A DNA stretch of 64,000 nucleotides from Eshraghiella sp964414835 (GTDB lineage: Bacteria; Bacillota; Clostridia; Lachnospirales; Lachnospiraceae). Positions within the stretch are counted from its first letter, which is position 1; the number at the start of each line of letters is the position of its first letter. Below, one piece after another: positions 60,586 to 64,000 of this stretch. Position numbers and translations under genes: made by a program. Under the pieces are notes generated by a model that was not told where the DNA came from, searched no databases, and saw nothing but the letters and a program-made list of their open reading frames with translations. The DNA lies in the NCBI GenBank assembly GCA_964414835.1, contig CAYPWY010000005.1, positions 36,265 through 100,264 on the forward strand, written 5' to 3'.

Positions 60586-62046
60586 ATGATAAAAGATTTT
60601 TGCAGAAAAATATGCCGCTATGGGATATTTGCTTTTGCCGCCGTTGCAGGAATAATGATTATGGCATTTCGTGTATATGCCGATGATGCAGCAGCTCTTA
60701 CCCCTGAGTACACCTGTTCCAACAGGGCATCCGTATATGACATGACTGACGATTCCTATTACAGTATGTCTTCTTTTAATAACGGCGATACCATTACTAT
60801 AAGCTCCGACACTCCCATGACATCACTGTACATTGCGTGGAATAACAAAACAGTATCTCCATGGACCCTTACGCTTGAGGACGGAACTACGCAATCCTGC
60901 GGAGAATCAGGTTTTCTTCATGAATATGTAGAGCTTGACGCCCCTTCCCGCAATGTAATTATAAATATTCAGGCTGACGGAATGAACATCTGTAAGCTTT
61001 TTGTTTTCGGCGAAGGCGATAAACCTCAGTGGGTTCAGGATTGGGACAACCCATGCGACAGTGCGGATATCCTTCTTATCTCCACTCACGCAGATGACGA
61101 ACAGCTATTTTTCGGCGGTATTATTCCCTACTATGCCGGAGAGCTTAAGTTACAGGTTCAGGTTGCATACTACACAAATTACTGGAACGGTGCCAATGTG
61201 CGTGAACACGAAAAACTGGACGGACTTTGGACTGTCGGTGTGAAAAATTATCCTGTAAACGGTGATTTTGATGATATTTATGCTACTTCACTGGAATCTG
61301 CCATGGAGGTTTACAGCTATAACGACACCGTCGGGTTTATGACTGAGCTTATCCGTCGTTTTAAACCGCTGGTGGTTGTAGGTCAGGACCTTAACGGTGA
61401 GTATGGTCACGGAGGACATATGATTACGGCAGCAGCAATATGTGATGCTGTGGAAATCAGCAATGACCCGGATTCATATCCTGATTCAGCCAGCTTATAC
61501 GGAGTATATGATGTGCCTAAAACATATCTCCATCTTTACCCGGAAAATCAAATCGACCTTGACTGCCGCCGTCCTCTGACGAATTTTGACGGCAAAACCG
61601 TCCTTGAGGTTGCTGCTGAGGGCTATTTGCAGCACCAATCACAGCAGTGGTGCTGGTTTTATGTGTCCGATGATTATGAATACAGCTGCGGAAGATTCGG
61701 ACTTTACCGCACAACCGTAGGTTTGGACACAATGGCAGATATTTTGGAAAATCTTATAACATACGAGGAACAGGCACGCATTGCCGCCGAGGAGGAATCT
61801 TCACGCGAAGCTGAGTCCATTTCCATTGCTGAATCGGAAAGGGCTTCCATAGAAGAGTCTGTCAGTGCTTCCAATGCAGCCAGCCAGCAGGAGGAAATAT
61901 CCCGTCAGGAATCAAAAAAGAACAGTCTTAAGACCGTTCTTTTTGTGATGATTGTTTTGCTTGTTGTACTTGCTGCGGTTTTGATTGTTATGATTATGCT
62001 CCGCAGGAAACGCAGCGATATGGTCAGAAGGCGCAGAAGGCGGTAA
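60586..62046 (+). CDS. Membrane-anchored PIG-L/LmbE-family deacetylase
   Basis: A 486-residue protein with a signal segment (GIFAFAAVAGIMIMAFRVYA) and a beta-rich region to about 150. The PIG-L domain has ADILLISTHADDEQLFFGG, the zinc-binding HxDDE (HADDE), REHEKLDGLWTVG and GEYGHGGHMITA. A Ser/Glu-rich coiled stretch (about 405-448) leads to a C-terminal transmembrane segment and an Arg/Lys-rich tail. The deacetylase is thus outside the cell, probably on an N-acetylated glycan. The ATG has GAGAGG upstream. It follows the HD-GYP gene by 47 bases and may share a transcript. Confidence 0.9.
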   Translation: MIKDFCRKICRYGIFAFAAVAGIMIMAFRVYADDAAALTPEYTCSNRASVYDMTDDSYYSMSSFNNGDTITISSDTPMTSLYIAWNNKTVSPWTLTLEDGTTQSCGESGFLHEYVELDAPSRNVIINIQADGMNICKLFVFGEGDKPQWVQDWDNPCDSADILLISTHADDEQLFFGGIIPYYAGELKLQVQVAYYTNYWNGANVREHEKLDGLWTVGVKNYPVNGDFDDIYATSLESAMEVYSYNDTVGFMTELIRRFKPLVVVGQDLNGEYGHGGHMITAAAICDAVEISNDPDSYPDSASLYGVYDVPKTYLHLYPENQIDLDCRRPLTNFDGKTVLEVAAEGYLQHQSQQWCWFYVSDDYEYSCGRFGLYRTTVGLDTMADILENLITYEEQARIAAEEESSREAESISIAESERASIEESVSASNAASQQEEISRQESKKNSLKTVLFVMIVLLVVLAAVLIVMIMLRRKRSDMVRRRRRR

Positions 62047-62058
62047 AGCATCGCTGTG

Positions 62059-62565
62059 CTAATCAATTCCCCCTGTAACAAACACACCAGATTCCTCAAA
62101 CAACTTATACCACTTTTTTGCCATATAATTATCAATATAATATGTTTTATCAAATGTCTCTATGTCCTGAGGTCCCTTACTTTCCCAAAGTTCAATTTCT
62201 CCTGTAGATGTATTCCATTGAATTCCAAACATACTATATATATCCGTTGGATTAAGTACAATTGACACATACTGTTGAGGAATATTGAAATCGTATCCCT
62301 CAACAGGTTCCATATACACATAATCCAGTAAATCACATATTTCTTGTATTTTTTCCTTATCGTCGTAATATTCACCCGCATATCCATAACGCAAGTCTGC
62401 ACCCTCAACATTCTCCCTGCCATAATTTTCCTGTAAAATTGACACCGTTTCCATTTTAATCGAAGAATCCTTGTGTACTACCCCCTCATGTTTAGTGTTT
62501 GAACACCCGGCAACCACCAAAGCCATTAATGCTAATATGGCATAAATTCTTATTTTATTACTCAT
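62059..62565 (-). CDS. Lipoprotein of unknown function
   Basis: A 168-residue protein with a lipoprotein signal (IYAILALMALVVAGCSN; lipobox VAGC) and an acidic soluble domain. It has VSILQENYGRENVEG, YDFNIPQQYVSIVLNPTDIY and WNTSTGEIELWE, a pattern I do not recognise. Its ATG overlaps the upstream gene's stop by 8 bases with GGAGG in front, so the two are coupled. It is convergent with the PIG-L gene. Confidence 0.8.
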   Translation of the reverse strand: MSNKIRIYAILALMALVVAGCSNTKHEGVVHKDSSIKMETVSILQENYGRENVEGADLRYGYAGEYYDDKEKIQEICDLLDYVYMEPVEGYDFNIPQQYVSIVLNPTDIYSMFGIQWNTSTGEIELWESKGPQDIETFDKTYYIDNYMAKKWYKLFEESGVFVTGGID

Positions 62566-63214
62566 AATCCACCTCCAAATACATATTTGTATTATTTATT
62601 AAGTATGTTTCATTAACCCATTCCTTTTCCAATGTATTTAAACAATATTCCCCAATACTGCTATCATACATAACTATTGAATAGGAACCACATACCGGCT
62701 CAAAACTATTTTCAAAATTATGGGATTTAACCATATAAAAATATCCTTCATTTTCAACAGCATATAGACCGGACTGGAAATAATCCATTTTAATATATTG
62801 ATTATCCTTAACGGCATATTCTAAGTCCCATAAGTATGATTCAAACTCTGATCTTGTCATATATCCGCCCATATCATAAATACTAATCAATTCATTCTCG
62901 AAATTATCCCCTTTAAATACTTCATCAATTTCTACAGTTAACACGGTCCATGGTAAATCATTCTGTGTACAATATTCAATATCAACTATCGTACCTTTTA
63001 CAATATCAGATGAATTGTCTACAAATGATTCCATTGATAAATCAAGGGCAAAACAAGCTTCAACACTGATTTCATCACTAACATCAATTATATCCTCCAT
63101 ATATATTTCATTTCCATTGAATTTTATTGATGGTATTTTTCTATTGCACCCTACCATCAAAATCCCAAATAAGATTATAATAACCCCTGCTATTTTTATT
63201 GTTTTTTTAATCAT
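62558..63214 (-). CDS. Second lipoprotein of unknown function
   Basis: The ATG at 63214 has AAAGGAG upstream; a longer frame to 63232 is less likely. The 218 residues start with a lipoprotein signal (TIKIAGVIIILFGILMVGCN). The soluble domain has SSDIVKGTIVDIEY and TVLTVEIDEVFKGD, a pattern seen in exported cell-surface lipoproteins (related to cardiolipin-independent 'DUF' families), but I cannot assign it. It couples to the lipoprotein at 62059 and follows the protease gene. Confidence 0.78.
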   Translation of the reverse strand: MIKKTIKIAGVIIILFGILMVGCNRKIPSIKFNGNEIYMEDIIDVSDEISVEACFALDLSMESFVDNSSDIVKGTIVDIEYCTQNDLPWTVLTVEIDEVFKGDNFENELISIYDMGGYMTRSEFESYLWDLEYAVKDNQYIKMDYFQSGLYAVENEGYFYMVKSHNFENSFEPVCGSYSIVMYDSSIGEYCLNTLEKEWVNETYLINNTNMYLEVDYE

Positions 63215-63225
63215 ATACTTCTCCT

Positions 63226-63881
63226 TTAACAATAAATATGCCTTAAGGTCATCATATCATCATTAGTTATAGCACTTGAAAAAGCTGATGAATTTATAGC
63301 TGGATACATTATGCTATTCCGACATGTGACATGCATAAGTCCAAACGCATGTCCCATTTCGTGTACGCATACGTCCACTAACTCCGTATAACTGGATATC
63401 TGCCCCGTATCTAAAACACATTTTGCGGCAACAAAGTTACATTTAGGAACATACTGACTATCATACTCACTATTTGACGTATCCTTATGGTATGTCAGCC
63501 CCAACGTATTTGCACCAAGCGTCCCTGGCTCTATATTTATACATGATTTATCCGATGGATTATTTACTTTTTCAAGATTAATAATTACATTAAAATATGG
63601 CAGTGACTGCCATCTTGCCACTGCTGAATATAGATATGTTTTTTCGTAGATGAAAAAGAAGAACTTAAATAATAATATCTTGTTCCATGTTTTTCATTTG
63701 ACGATGACAATAAATAATAATCACGCATTGTGTGATAACCATGACTACACCCATAATCACCACAAGATAATTTTACTGCATCTATTGTATCCAACGCACT
63801 AACCTGTGTCATCCCTGTCGCAATAATTTCAATAGACAATGCTCCCACAGCAGTAATTTTTTTCAAAATTTTTTTATTCAT
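63226..63881 (-). CDS. Secreted matrixin-like metalloprotease, apparent frameshift
   Basis: The start at 63881 follows GGGAGG by 4 bases. The N-terminal part has a signal peptide (KKITAVGALSIEIIATGMTQ, cut near SALD) and runs to an A-run at 63639-63644. Its frame ends at 63585. The other frame carries ARWQSLPYFNVIINLE and the zinc site HEMGHAFGLMH (HExxHxxGxxH) with the downstream Met-turn (SIMYPAINSSAF). One extra A in the run (AAAAAA to AAAAAAA) would join them as ...STKKTYLYSAVARWQ. It should be an exported zinc protease of the matrixin/peptidase M10 type. The frameshift may be real, slippage-dependent or a sequencing error. Confidence 0.75.
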
Positions 63882-64000
63882 TAATCCTCCCATAACCACA
63901 ATATTAATTATATTACACTTTGAAACACATAGCACAAAACAAAATTTGTGGTCCTGTGTCAAGATTTAGTACAAAATAAAATGAGAGGTTCTGCCAGCTA

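Noticed and set aside
63639..63644. Programmed -1 ribosomal frameshifting as a settled explanation for the protease
   Set aside because: The heptamer is G AAA AAA rather than A AAA AAG, and no stimulatory stem was recognised; an indel or error is as likely.

Overview
The window looks like chromosome of a low-GC, Gram-positive, spore-forming anaerobe of the Lachnospiraceae type. The grounds are the spoIIA and spoVA sporulation genes, a typical gltBD pair, Gram-positive cell-envelope and lipid genes, purine-rich ribosome binding sites in front of nearly every gene, and several plant-polysaccharide glycoside hydrolases (two GH5, one GH43) beside cyclic-di-GMP signalling proteins. Most genes lie on the minus strand. 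There is no phage, insertion sequence, CRISPR array or rRNA. The species assignment is inference.

Layout. 0-7.9 kb: CapA-like phosphoesterase (cut by the window edge), CLC-type channel/antiporter, Gly/Pro-rich membrane protein, EAL phosphodiesterase, TraX-like protein, PHP hydrolase, DegV protein and a cytidylate-kinase-like protein with a terminator hairpin in its leader. 8.0-12.2 kb: a secreted GH5 lipoprotein and a LacI-type-sensor/GGDEF protein, flanked by two identical tRNA-Gly(GCC) genes. 12.3-18.9 kb: an acetyltransferase and gltBD. 19.2-30.3 kb: DUF3810 protein, an AraC regulator divergent from an intracellular GH5 with a paired direct repeat between them, YegS-type lipid kinase, LicD, MBL/RNase-like protein, PAP2, YigZ and a class A PBP.

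30.2-46.8 kb is the sporulation region. In transcription order (minus strand): a TPR protein, spoIIAA-spoIIAB-sigF, spoVAA-spoVAB, then a complete phosphorelay set (soluble hybrid histidine kinase, HPt protein, Spo0A-like regulator), spoVAC with its own terminator, a five-gene insert (MATE, acetyltransferase, DUF2156, PlsC, lipid kinase), spoVAD-spoVAE, and finally ilvE with a small companion gene. The spoVA operon is thus split twice. The kinase/HPt/Spo0A-like trio is the most notable find: Clostridia usually phosphorylate Spo0A directly from orphan kinases, and this Spo0A-like protein has an altered DNA recognition helix.

46.7-51.7 kb: a 46-residue small gene, folC, a WYL regulator, a DnaJ protein, a DUF5685 protein, a 40-bp tandem repeat array interrupted by a 100-N assembly gap, and a zinc-ribbon membrane protein. 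51.9-56.9 kb: GH43, then a zinc/cadmium resistance operon (ArsR/SmtB repressor with its palindromic operator, HMA chaperone, P1B ATPase). 56.9-59.2 kb: HisC and a second aminotransferase. 59.3-64 kb: an HD-GYP protein with an apparent extracytoplasmic CBM2-like domain, a membrane-anchored PIG-L deacetylase, two lipoproteins and a secreted matrixin-like protease. The HD-GYP and protease genes are each broken by a missing single A in an A-run, which may be real, phase-variable or an assembly error.
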